IMG/VR virus record: IMGVR_UViG_3300028837_000875
Coordinates: 1-64,000 of that record
Origin: a virus
Strand: one strand, 5' to 3'
Length of the DNA stretch: 64,000 nucleotides
This document shows positions 7,008-14,572 of the stretch, piece after piece. The notes beneath the pieces were generated by a model. The model was not told where the DNA came from. It worked only from the letters and a program-made list of their open reading frames with translations, and searched no databases. The first letter of the stretch is position 1. The number at the start of each line of letters is the position of its first letter. The translations under genes and the position numbers were made by a program.

Positions 7008-7518
7008 TATAACGTCAGAAAACTATGTTGAGAATGTTGTTAGAAGTGAGTCAGTTGATTTCCCGAAAATCAGAGAAAGACTGAAAGAGAAAAGACTTAT
7101 TCGATTGCTTCATTGTGCCATGGGACTCTGCACAGAAGCTGGTGAGTTCATGGACCATTTGAAGAAACATATTTTTTATGGAGCAGAATTAGACCCAGTA
7201 AACATGATAGAAGAACTGGGCGACAATCAATGGTATGTTGGTGTTGGCGTTGATGAACTTGAAGCTAAGTTCAATGAAATGTTGCAAAAGAATATTGATA
7301 AGCTTCGAGCAAGGTATCCTGAAAAGTTCGAGCCAGAGCAAGCAATCAATCGTGACTTAAAAAAAGAAAGAAGCATTCTTGAAAAGAGCAAATCAAAGAA
7401 AGGAATTCCATGTCCAGCTTGCGGCTCTCTGATAGCTGAGGATGCTGCTCAATGTTGGAAGTGCAAGATTGAATTTACGGAGGATAATAAAGATGAATCA
7501 GGTAGAGACAAAAACTAA
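6988..7518 (+). CDS. MazG-like nucleotide pyrophosphohydrolase with C-terminal zinc ribbon, 176 aa
   Basis: The start at 6988 has GGGAGG about 10 nt upstream. Residues about 35-90 carry the all-alpha NTP pyrophosphohydrolase pattern: CTEAGEFMDHLKKH followed by MIEELGDNQWYVGV, the E-x-x-E ... E-x-x-D metal-binding residues of MazG. A zinc ribbon (CPACGSL ... CWKC) is appended at the C-terminus. The family hydrolyses dNTPs or modified nucleotides to monophosphates. Here it could feed the thymidylate-synthase-like enzymes encoded just upstream. Confidence 0.75.
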   Translation: MKSGVNDITSENYVENVVRSESVDFPKIRERLKEKRLIRLLHCAMGLCTEAGEFMDHLKKHIFYGAELDPVNMIEELGDNQWYVGVGVDELEAKFNEMLQKNIDKLRARYPEKFEPEQAINRDLKKERSILEKSKSKKGIPCPACGSLIAEDAAQCWKCKIEFTEDNKDESGRDKN

Positions 7519-7843
7519 GTTTACGGATAAACTCAAGAAAGTATTCAAACGGTTATATGGAAAGCCTATGGATATTTATGAGGAATGTCTGCTTGATGCT
7601 CTGCCTGATGAATTGACTGAATTCATTTCTCACTCGGCTGATGCTGCCGATAAGATTTGTGACTTGCTTGATTTATTCAGGCAGCGAATGGCTCCGGATA
7701 TTACTCAAAGTGAAGTAGCAGACTTGTCAGACTGGTTGCAAACCCAAGGAACAAAATATTCTGCTCGACTTATGTTATTGATTCGTGGTGTAAATATCAT
7801 TATGGCCGCAATTGCAGATTTAAGATTAAAACTATTGCCTTAG
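7493..7843 (+). CDS. Hypothetical protein, 116 aa, last gene of the first operon
   Basis: ATG at 7493 follows GGAGGATAATAAAG; it overlaps the MazG-like gene by 26 nt. The protein is helical and moderately hydrophobic at the C-terminus (LMLLIRGVNIIMAAIADLRLKLL), which could be a membrane-associated helix. No family is recognised. It is followed by the only sizeable gap in this part of the window. Confidence 0.65.
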   Translation: MNQVETKTKFTDKLKKVFKRLYGKPMDIYEECLLDALPDELTEFISHSADAADKICDLLDLFRQRMAPDITQSEVADLSDWLQTQGTKYSARLMLLIRGVNIIMAAIADLRLKLLP

Positions 7844-7913
7844 TCCAAACAATTCTTTTTATCTATTCCTTAAAGAGAAAAGTCTATCAAGACGCTCTTT
7901 AAGAAAATGAACA

Positions 7914-7941
7914 TTGAACTCTATTGAATCGAGCGTATAAT
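7914..7941 (+). promoter_or_regulatory. Sigma70-type promoter for the late region
   Basis: TTGAAC (7914-7919) and a perfect TATAAT (7936-7941) are separated by 16 nt. This is the best match to the host vegetative promoter consensus in the window and lies in the gap between the accessory genes and the packaging/structural genes. Transcription would begin near 7948. It probably starts the long structural transcript. Confidence 0.65.
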
Positions 7942-7959
7942 TCTGCATTGCTTTGAAAC

Positions 7960-8068
7960 AGGAGGACTCATGCGGACTGACTCCGAAAACCATCTCTCGA
8001 ATCGAGGTCTACACGCAATCAGTCCTCCTAAAAAAGAATCCGCTTTTTTGCGGGAAAGGAGAACAGTA
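7960..8068 (+). promoter_or_regulatory. Structured mRNA leader with alternative pairings over a ribosome site
   Basis: AGGAGGACT (7960-7968), containing a ribosome site for an ATG at 7970, is perfectly complementary to AGTCCTCCT (8021-8029). The same 3' strand can instead pair with GGACTGA (7974-7980) through TCAGTCC (8019-8025), so the two helices exclude each other. A small CTCG-AAT-CGAG hairpin (7996-8006) and CCGC-T6-GCGG near 8040 lie between or after. This resembles a switchable leader. The frame from 7970 is open into the lipoprotein gene. Confidence 0.45.
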
Positions 8069-8386
8069 GTGAAGTCGATGTTGAAGATGGTAGCGATTCT
8101 ACTTTTTGTTATTTTAGCAATCAGCACGTCTGGTTGCTTTTTGACAATCACTCAGAATTTGAAGGACGGCTCCACGCTTCTCGTCTCTTCGTATGATTCG
8201 TTAACTGAGGATTATGACAAGCTAAAATCCACAGTAGACATTTACGTTGCTGAGCCAACGGAAGATAATCTGAAGAAATACAAAGACACAGAGAAAATTT
8301 TTCGTGAAGGTTTCGATGCTGTTGGCATAGCAATAAAAGCAGAGGATGAAGTTATTCAATCGCTTAAATCTAAGAAGGAGAAATAG
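8069..8386 (+). CDS. Small predicted lipoprotein, 105 aa
   Basis: GTG at 8069 follows AAAGGAGAACAGTA. The N-terminus MKSMLKMVAILLFVILAISTSGC is a signal peptide ending in a lipobox-like S-G-C, so a membrane-anchored lipoprotein is predicted. The mature part is a charged helix. The frame is open upstream to an ATG at 7970 with its own ribosome site, giving a possible 33-residue N-terminal extension that would bury the signal. It is the first gene of the late operon. Candidate roles are superinfection exclusion or an outer spanin; neither is shown by the sequence. Confidence 0.65.
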   Translation: MKSMLKMVAILLFVILAISTSGCFLTITQNLKDGSTLLVSSYDSLTEDYDKLKSTVDIYVAEPTEDNLKKYKDTEKIFREGFDAVGIAIKAEDEVIQSLKSKKEK

Positions 8387-8388
8387 CC

Positions 8389-8712
8389 ATGGGGCTTGAC
8401 ACACTAAAAGAAGATTTAGCTGACATGGTTAAAAAAGCAGTAGATGAAATTCAGGCAGAGGCTGGAGCAGATTTTGAACTTATCCAGACTGAGACAAAAG
8501 CAACATTGACTCAAATTGCTCAGGAGATTGCAAGCGGCAAATCCATCCAGGAAGTAATCGAGCACTATGATACAAAGACAAAAGCTCTTGCGGCCGCTGC
8601 ATTATTCAAGCTTGCAAAAAATCAGCAGTCGGCGTTGACTCATCTTGAGTCAGTATTGAAAGGAATTACTGGTATTATTTTAAGGACGGTGCTTTTGAAG
8701 CTCACCGGATAG
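8389..8712 (+). CDS. Hypothetical helical protein, 107 aa
   Basis: ATG at 8389 follows AAGGAGAAATAGCC and lies two bases after the lipoprotein stop. The product is acidic and helical, with an Ala-rich stretch (ALAAAALFKLAKNQQSAL) and a hydrophobic C-terminus (GITGIILRTVLLKL). It occupies a position where a small terminase subunit might be expected, but no DNA-binding motif is visible, so that role is not claimed. Confidence 0.65.
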   Translation: MGLDTLKEDLADMVKKAVDEIQAEAGADFELIQTETKATLTQIAQEIASGKSIQEVIEHYDTKTKALAAAALFKLAKNQQSALTHLESVLKGITGIILRTVLLKLTG

Positions 8713-8720
8713 GTGGGCCC

Positions 8721-8984
8721 ATGACACACTATGCTCTTTCATCAAACAAGCCATGCAAGCTCTGTGGAAAAACCCACGGATACATCACTCATGCACATCG
8801 TATAATAATTGCCGATGATAATTCTAAGTTTTTTATGGAGCAGTTCTGCAAGAAGCATTCTGCTTCTGAAGTAGTAGAAGTTGATTTGCCATTTCTTATC
8901 AAGAAACGAATTCTTCTGATTGATATTCTAAGTGTGTTGAAGAAAATAGTTCCTTTGGAAAACAAAAATGGTTCAAGTGGCTAA
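8721..8984 (+). CDS. Cys/His hypothetical protein, 87 aa
   Basis: ATG at 8721 after AGGTGGGCCC. The N-terminus has CKLCGKTHGYITHAH, a possible metal site, with a further Cys/His at FCKKHS. The C-terminal half is hydrophobic and helical (FLIKKRILLIDILSVLKKIV). It overlaps the terminase start by 17 nt in another frame. Function unknown. Confidence 0.65.
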   Translation: MTHYALSSNKPCKLCGKTHGYITHAHRIIIADDNSKFFMEQFCKKHSASEVVEVDLPFLIKKRILLIDILSVLKKIVPLENKNGSSG

Positions 8985-11037
8985 GAAGAAAAAACTTAAA
9001 CTAAAGAAGCTTAAAAAGAAACAAGCTCCTTGGCTTATTAGAAAGGGACAAAATCTTCGTAAGCACTTGACAGATAAGAATCAATGTCACTGGCATAGTG
9101 ATGATGGCGTGCGTTGTAAGAATTTCGCAAAGAAAGGAAAGCAATACTGTCGGCATCACGAGGGAAAAGAGACTTACACAACATTAGTTGATTTTGATTT
9201 ATGGGAAGAGATTCAGAAAGCTGGAATCAAGAAGAATGAAAAGCTTTTCTCACTCAATGAATATCCTCAGCTTATGGCAATATATAGAGATAGACATCCA
9301 GAAAAAGTGATAATGAAAGCGGCTCAGTGCGGAGTCACAGAATACGGAACTTTGTTTGGTGAGTTCTTTTTGAAGTTACATCGCGGTACATCTGTTATCT
9401 ATACTCTGCCTTCCAGAAGTTTGGCCTCTTCAATTTCTAAGCAGCGTATTGATTCAATGCTTAACGAGAATGAGCGAGTTTTTCTCAACGTAAATAAAAA
9501 GGGAAATGTTCAGGTCAAATATGATTCTATCTTTGAGAAGCAAATCAAAAACGGCTATCTTTTCTTGCAAGGAACTTGGAAGGAAGGACAAGCCATATCT
9601 GTTCCAGGCGATGTCTTGATACATGACGAAATAGACTTTTGTAAAGGTGATATTCTCAAGAAGTTTAGAAGCAGAATAGGAAATTCAGATTATAAATGGA
9701 TAGTTCAATTTTCAACTCCTACATATCCTGAGTATGGTATTCACAAAGAATTCCTAATGACTGACCAACATCATTGGTGGTACAAGTGTGAGCACTGTGG
9801 ACATGTATTTATGCTTTGTTGTTCATGGCCTGACATTCTTCATTTTGATGAAGAAACAGGAAAACCGTTTTTCGGTTGCGTAAGTTGTCATAAAGAAATT
9901 GCAAGAAAAGAAGGATGGTGGAAGCCGCAAAATCCTTTAAGTTCTAAGCGTGGTTATCATGTAACTAAACTTGCGTCTCCTCGAGTTAGTGCTTCTCAAT
10001 TAGTTGATGCTCAAGAAGAATACAAAACAGAAAAAGATTTCTGGAATTTTGAATTAGGTCTACCATATGCAGGAAGCGAGGACAGAATAACTATAGCAGA
10101 TTTGGAAGCTTGCGAAGATGGAAGATACCATCTCATGGTTCGTGAGCGTATGACTTGTGCAGGAGTAGACCAAGGTGGCAAAGCGATATACGTTGTAGTA
10201 GTGAAGCCAGGCAGAGACAAAGACAGAATCATTTATGCTGACCACATTACTGGATTAACTTGCTGGGCGGAGTTGGCAGTCATAATAAATCAACTTGGAG
10301 TAATGCGTTGTGTTGTAGACGCTATGCCGGATACATTCAAGGCAGGAGAGTTTCAAAGATTGTTCAAGCGAAAAGTTTATTTGGCTTATTATAATGAACG
10401 TTCAAAGGAAGGTGTGAACTGGCAACCGACCAAAGGAATTGTCACTCTTAATCGAAGTACAACTCTTGATATGACAATGGAAAAAATTCGTAGAAGAAAA
10501 GTTATAATTCCAGTTTCTGATAAATTGATTGCTTTCAAAAAACACATGACGTCTTTTGTCAGAGTGAAAGAAGTTGATGACCAAACAGGTGAAATCAGAT
10601 ATGCTTATAAGAAAGTCAGAGAGGACCATTTCGGCCACGCGTATAACTATGCAAATGTGGCAGCATTGAAAATGGATATATCAAGTTTTCAAGTACACTC
10701 TCCATCAGAAAGAAAAAAGGATGCACGCAGTATAGCTGTTGGAAACTACGGAGATGAAATTATAAATCATCTTGCAGGACTGCTGCTTGATAATATTATC
10801 TCAATAGATATGCTTATGAATTATCGAATGCAAAAGACTAATGGAAAGTTTGTAAGTGAAATGGATTTGAGTTCTGATTTTAAACAGATAATGAGTACAC
10901 TTGAACTTAAGTATACTGTGTCTAATCTTATAACTTCAATTCAGAATCTTGAAATTGTGAAAGATAGAATCAAAATAATTCAGGAAGCAAGACGACAAAA
11001 GGCAATTGAAGGAGAAAGCAATGGAAGGGAAGAATGA
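8968..11037 (+). CDS. terL: Terminase large subunit, GpA-like, 689 aa
   Basis: Packages DNA into the prohead using ATP and cuts the concatemer. The ATPase half has KAAQCGVTE at 117-125 (the lambda gpA-type Walker A variant) and Walker B VLIHDEID ending at 223, then IVQFSTPTYPE. A zinc-ribbon-like insert follows (CEHCGHVF ... CVSCHKE). The nuclease half has GVDQGGKAIYVVV and VVDAMPD acidic motifs and DHFGHAYNYA. A basic N-terminal tail carries a small CHWH ... YCRHH zinc motif. The length fits the family. The 3' end overlaps the portal gene. Confidence 0.9.
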   Translation: MVQVAKKKKLKLKKLKKKQAPWLIRKGQNLRKHLTDKNQCHWHSDDGVRCKNFAKKGKQYCRHHEGKETYTTLVDFDLWEEIQKAGIKKNEKLFSLNEYPQLMAIYRDRHPEKVIMKAAQCGVTEYGTLFGEFFLKLHRGTSVIYTLPSRSLASSISKQRIDSMLNENERVFLNVNKKGNVQVKYDSIFEKQIKNGYLFLQGTWKEGQAISVPGDVLIHDEIDFCKGDILKKFRSRIGNSDYKWIVQFSTPTYPEYGIHKEFLMTDQHHWWYKCEHCGHVFMLCCSWPDILHFDEETGKPFFGCVSCHKEIARKEGWWKPQNPLSSKRGYHVTKLASPRVSASQLVDAQEEYKTEKDFWNFELGLPYAGSEDRITIADLEACEDGRYHLMVRERMTCAGVDQGGKAIYVVVVKPGRDKDRIIYADHITGLTCWAELAVIINQLGVMRCVVDAMPDTFKAGEFQRLFKRKVYLAYYNERSKEGVNWQPTKGIVTLNRSTTLDMTMEKIRRRKVIIPVSDKLIAFKKHMTSFVRVKEVDDQTGEIRYAYKKVREDHFGHAYNYANVAALKMDISSFQVHSPSERKKDARSIAVGNYGDEIINHLAGLLLDNIISIDMLMNYRMQKTNGKFVSEMDLSSDFKQIMSTLELKYTVSNLITSIQNLEIVKDRIKIIQEARRQKAIEGESNGREE

Positions 11038-12460
11038 CGCGCCGCGTCAAGCTGGACGGATGGAAATCCAGCTTATATCCCGAGACAGAACTCAACTTCA
11101 GGTGAGTGATTCTCGACGTGAGTATGTAGAGCGGGATTCAAAGAAAGGACTGAGATACCGAAGATACTATTTGGAAACTGAGTGGCAGATTATCCAGACA
11201 AAACTTTTGTTTTACGACATTTGGAAAAAACATCCTTGGATTCGTGCTCTTACAAACAAGATTGCTAATATTGCTATTACTGTTGGATGGTTCATTGACT
11301 ACACTGGAGCTGGCAAAGCTACTCCAGAAGAAAAGAAACGCATTGAAAACTTTTTCATGTATCCAAATTATCAAGAATCATTTTCAGATATACTCTGGAA
11401 AACAATAGTGCAATTGAAAATATTTGCCGAATCGTTTTGGGAAATGGTTAAGAGCCGAAAAGGTTATCCGATAGATTTTTATATTCTTGATGGAGCTGTC
11501 AGAGTTTGTCTTGATGAACACGGCAATCCAGGGAGTCCGGCATACGTTCAGAGAGTATTCAACGACACGGCTGAATTTGAATATGACGAAGTAATTTATT
11601 TTAAGTTTCCTGACCCCATAGGAAAAGTTCATCCATCTTCAGAACTCGAAGCTCTTGAACTTACTGTTCTTACTGACGTTTATGCAATGGCTCTGAACAA
11701 GACTACTTTTACACAAGGTGTCAGAAAAGGGAAAGCGTTTATTTTCCCAGCGGATACTGGCCCTGAACAGATGAAGCGCAACAGGGAGCAAATAGATAAT
11801 CTTCACTCAGGAATAATTGGTTCGTATTCTGCTTTCGTTGCTCTCGAAGGAGAATGTACAGTTCAGGACCTTAAGCTTACTGAAGAGAAAATGGAAGCTA
11901 AAGACCTGCGTGAATATCTCCGCGAAGAAATGGCAGCAGTAGTTGGAACACCACTTTCAAAAGTTGGAGTCAACGCTGTTGATGTAAAGGAATCTCAATA
12001 TGTCGACAAATCATTTTGGCAGGAGGAAGTGCAGCCACTAATTGATTTGGTTGCAAACACAATAAATCGTTATCTTGATTTGCTTGGCATATATGATTAT
12101 AGATTCAAGTTCAAGAAATTTCCGATTAGAGATTTGAAAGAGACGGCAAGATTGATTGACGTGCTCAAGAAGCACGGTGCAATTTCAACGGATGAAGTAA
12201 GAGAAATGGTTGGCTTAGATACTTTGAATACAGCGTCGAGCAAGAAGCCGTTTCTTGTTACGCGTGATGGCACTATTATTTTCATTGATGAAATTGAGAA
12301 AGAGAAAGCAAATATTGATGCTGTAAAGAAAGAAGAAAAAGCAAGTGCGTTTCCATTCCAAATGGGCCGTCGTAGGATTGCACGCAAAGGCGCGACACTT
12401 CCTGCTACTGAAGAGACTGCCGCTGAAGAGGAGGAAGCGGCTCCGGACCCTTTTCTTTAA
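11021..12460 (+). CDS. Portal protein, 479 aa
   Basis: ATG at 11021 follows GGAGAAAGCA; an upstream in-frame TTG at 11006 is possible. The features match HK97/SPP1-type portals: WIRALTNKIANIAITVGWF near the N-terminus, EVIYFKFPDPIG in the middle, and MAAVVGTPLSKVGVN followed by a long C-terminal helix. It forms the dodecameric DNA channel and head-tail joining vertex. The end of the gene holds a canonical -1 slippery heptamer at 12448-12454, two codons before the stop, which would fuse about 478 portal residues to the MuF protein. Confidence 0.88.
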   Translation: MEGKNDAPRQAGRMEIQLISRDRTQLQVSDSRREYVERDSKKGLRYRRYYLETEWQIIQTKLLFYDIWKKHPWIRALTNKIANIAITVGWFIDYTGAGKATPEEKKRIENFFMYPNYQESFSDILWKTIVQLKIFAESFWEMVKSRKGYPIDFYILDGAVRVCLDEHGNPGSPAYVQRVFNDTAEFEYDEVIYFKFPDPIGKVHPSSELEALELTVLTDVYAMALNKTTFTQGVRKGKAFIFPADTGPEQMKRNREQIDNLHSGIIGSYSAFVALEGECTVQDLKLTEEKMEAKDLREYLREEMAAVVGTPLSKVGVNAVDVKESQYVDKSFWQEEVQPLIDLVANTINRYLDLLGIYDYRFKFKKFPIRDLKETARLIDVLKKHGAISTDEVREMVGLDTLNTASSKKPFLVTRDGTIIFIDEIEKEKANIDAVKKEEKASAFPFQMGRRRIARKGATLPATEETAAEEEEAAPDPFL

Positions 12461-12502
12461 TCTACTCAATTCTGGCCGAGAGCAGAATTAGTCCTGAGGA
12501 CC
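12428..12502 (+). other. Predicted -1 programmed ribosomal frameshift site (portal to MuF)
   Basis: Three elements line up as in bacterial -1 frameshift cassettes: an internal ribosome-site-like GAGGAGG at 12428-12434; the canonical heptamer C-CCT-TTT at 12448-12454 in the portal frame with a stop two codons on; and downstream stem-loops AATTCTG/CAGAATT (12468-12489, 8-nt loop) and GTCC-TGA-GGAC (12491-12501). The -1 frame is open from 12425 but has no ATG, GTG or TTG until 12607, which itself lacks a ribosome site. The spacer to the hairpin (13 nt) is longer than usual. Confidence 0.65.
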
Positions 12503-14187
12503 TGGCTGATTTTCTCAGTGACGTATACGGCTCAGTCTTAGATGGACAAGCTGCTCTTAAAGATGCTCAATTCAGTTTCACGCGCTCCAACTCTGTAGAT
12601 AAAATAATGATTAAGTCAGATGAAAATCTTGTTGCTGATTTCGATAGAATCAAAAAGAAAACAATCAAGACATGGTTGGAAGTTGCACGAAAGAAGAAAC
12701 TTCAAACTGGTGCGGAGGAAGCTAATATAGTCATTGATACGTCTGTATCTGGAAATGAACTTACAGTTTCGGTTGTCCAAGGACACAAAGCAGGATTTCT
12801 TTATGGCTTTGGTGAAGTAGCATCTGGGCTTGGCTTCAAGCCAGGAGATGAAGGCAGAGTTGGAAAGTTTGATTTTGATTACATGTCTCCTGAGACTTTC
12901 AATCGAGCAAAGCAATCGGCAAGAAGAATTTCAAACAAGACTATTGACGGCATGATGAAAGGCGATGCTAAAAAGTTTGCAAGACGCAATGTGCGTAACA
13001 TTGTCAAGGAAGGAATCAGAACAGGAAAGAGTGATACTGATATTGCAAACGAGATAGGTCAGTTCTTTGATGATTCAAAGTATTGGAAAGCGGCAGAGAT
13101 AACGAGAACTGAAATTCCTCTTGCTTATAACTATGGCCGTATTGATGCTGCTCGAAAAGATGGATTAACTAAAGCACGAATATATCTTGGAGGACGTCCT
13201 TGTAACTGGTGCATTGATAACCATCTTGATGTCAGGACGTTGGACCAAGCCGAAGCATATATGAATGCGCATCATCCAAACAATGATTGCACGGTTGTTC
13301 CACTTATTGACTTTGATTATTATGGCATTGAGCCACCTGAAGGATATTATGAAGGCGATGAAGGTCCGCTTGAGCCTCCAATAGCTAAGCCTGGAAAACC
13401 AAAGGCACCTCCAAAGCTTATACCTCCAGTAATTCCTAAAGTCCCGCCTCCTGCCGTTGCTCCTGCGGTTCCTGCTATGCCTCCTAAAGCTCCACCAGTT
13501 ACTATTGACCCTAAGAAAGTTGGTGACCTTCCAAAAGAAACTTCAGCTAAAAGAGCAGAGCGAAGAATAAAAGAGTTTGAAGAAAAGAGTAAAATTACAG
13601 CTCCTAATAAAAGCTCTCAAGAATTCATCAATGAAACGAAAGAACGTTTTGGGATTCAGTTTAATAGTGGAAAATATTACAAGCAGGATAGAGTTCAAGC
13701 TTTTTTAGATTCGTTGGAAAATTTACACAAAAATCTGGATACGAAAATACGCAAAAGATTGTATAAAGGTAATTTGCTAACAGTACAATCAGCAACACCA
13801 GGCAATGAAATTGGTTCAAGAGTGCTTGGTGATTACTGGGAAAAAGGACGTTTATTAAGAGTCAATGAAAAATGCAGATTGACAAGAGAGATAACTAAAT
13901 GGATGCCTAAAGCTCGTCCAAATCTATTGAGAGAATCTTACGAGTGGGTTTCAACGCATGAATATGGACATCATATTTATCAGACTGGACTAACAAAATC
14001 CATCAAACAAAAATGGTTTGGAATTTGGTCAACTGAACCGAAAAGAATTACTATGTACGCAAGCAAAAATGCGGCAGAAGGATTCTGTGAATCACTTGGA
14101 GCTTATATGCGAAGTCCTAAAGCTCTAAAGCAAACTTCTCCAGAGGCATACGAGTTCATTAAAAAATACATAATGGCAGGAGGATAA
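12454..14187 (+). CDS. MuF-type head morphogenesis protein with C-terminal zincin metallopeptidase domain (-1 frame extension of portal)
   Basis: Given from the first codon after the proposed frameshift; the first ATG is at 12607 (526 aa) and has no ribosome site. Coding-like sequence clearly continues 5' of it (SILAESRISPEDLADFLSD). The central part is a Mu gpF-like domain: AAEITRTEIPLAYNYGRIDAA, then RPCNWCIDNH and AHHPNNDCTVVP. A Pro-rich linker follows. The C-terminal domain has HEYGHH (451-456 counted from the ATG) and a downstream E in AAEGFCESLG, the HExxH...E pattern of zinc metallopeptidases. The MuF part acts in capsid assembly. The peptidase may mature the capsid or act as an injected effector; this cannot be decided here. 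Confidence 0.8.
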   Translation, partial: SLIYSILAESRISPEDLADFLSDVYGSVLDGQAALKDAQFSFTRSNSVDKIMIKSDENLVADFDRIKKKTIKTWLEVARKKKLQTGAEEANIVIDTSVSGNELTVSVVQGHKAGFLYGFGEVASGLGFKPGDEGRVGKFDFDYMSPETFNRAKQSARRISNKTIDGMMKGDAKKFARRNVRNIVKEGIRTGKSDTDIANEIGQFFDDSKYWKAAEITRTEIPLAYNYGRIDAARKDGLTKARIYLGGRPCNWCIDNHLDVRTLDQAEAYMNAHHPNNDCTVVPLIDFDYYGIEPPEGYYEGDEGPLEPPIAKPGKPKAPPKLIPPVIPKVPPPAVAPAVPAMPPKAPPVTIDPKKVGDLPKETSAKRAERRIKEFEEKSKITAPNKSSQEFINETKERFGIQFNSGKYYKQDRVQAFLDSLENLHKNLDTKIRKRLYKGNLLTVQSATPGNEIGSRVLGDYWEKGRLLRVNEKCRLTREITKWMPKARPNLLRESYEWVSTHEYGHHIYQTGLTKSIKQKWFGIWSTEPKRITMYASKNAAEGFCESLGAYMRSPKALKQTSPEAYEFIKKYIMAGG

Positions 14188-14188
14188 A

Positions 14189-14488
14189 ATGACTCTGTAT
14201 AAAATCAGAGACGTCGAGCAAGAAGATAAGCTTGGAAATAAAGAGGAAGTGATTGCAGCAATTATAGAAGTAGAAGATGAAAAAATTTCGTTGAAGGATG
14301 GATGGCAAGCAATCAAAGATATTCTTGCTGCTCCTGCAATTGCAACGCTTACTGGAGGAGAGCAAGAGGACGGAACATACGAAGAAAGCGGAGAAGTCAA
14401 GCCTGGTGATGAAGGATATTTTCAAGCTTTCAAAGATTTGCTAATAACTCAAGGATTCATTGTTGAAGAAATAAAGAAAGAGGAATGA
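14189..14488 (+). CDS. Hypothetical acidic protein, 99 aa
   Basis: ATG at 14189, preceded by GGAGGATAAA at the end of the MuF gene. Strongly acidic, with the segment TGGEQEDGTYEESGEVKPGD. Its place in the head module suggests a small structural or assembly protein. Not recognised. Confidence 0.65.
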   Translation: MTLYKIRDVEQEDKLGNKEEVIAAIIEVEDEKISLKDGWQAIKDILAAPAIATLTGGEQEDGTYEESGEVKPGDEGYFQAFKDLLITQGFIVEEIKKEE

Positions 14489-14498
14489 GGAGAAAAAC

Positions 14499-14567
14499 AT
14501 GTCCATTTTGCTTGTTAAGGAAACTGAAAAGTATAATCCAGAAAATCTTGATGATGCAAGAGGATAA
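14499..14567 (+). CDS. Very small ORF, 22 aa
   Basis: ATG at 14499 with GAGGAGAAAAAC directly upstream; the product begins MSILLVKETEKYNPENLDD and stops just before the endonuclease gene. The strong ribosome site argues for translation. It could be a genuine micro-protein or the 5' remnant of a gene disrupted when the downstream endonuclease inserted. Confidence 0.4.
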   Translation: MSILLVKETEKYNPENLDDARG

Positions 14568-14572
14568 GTAAT

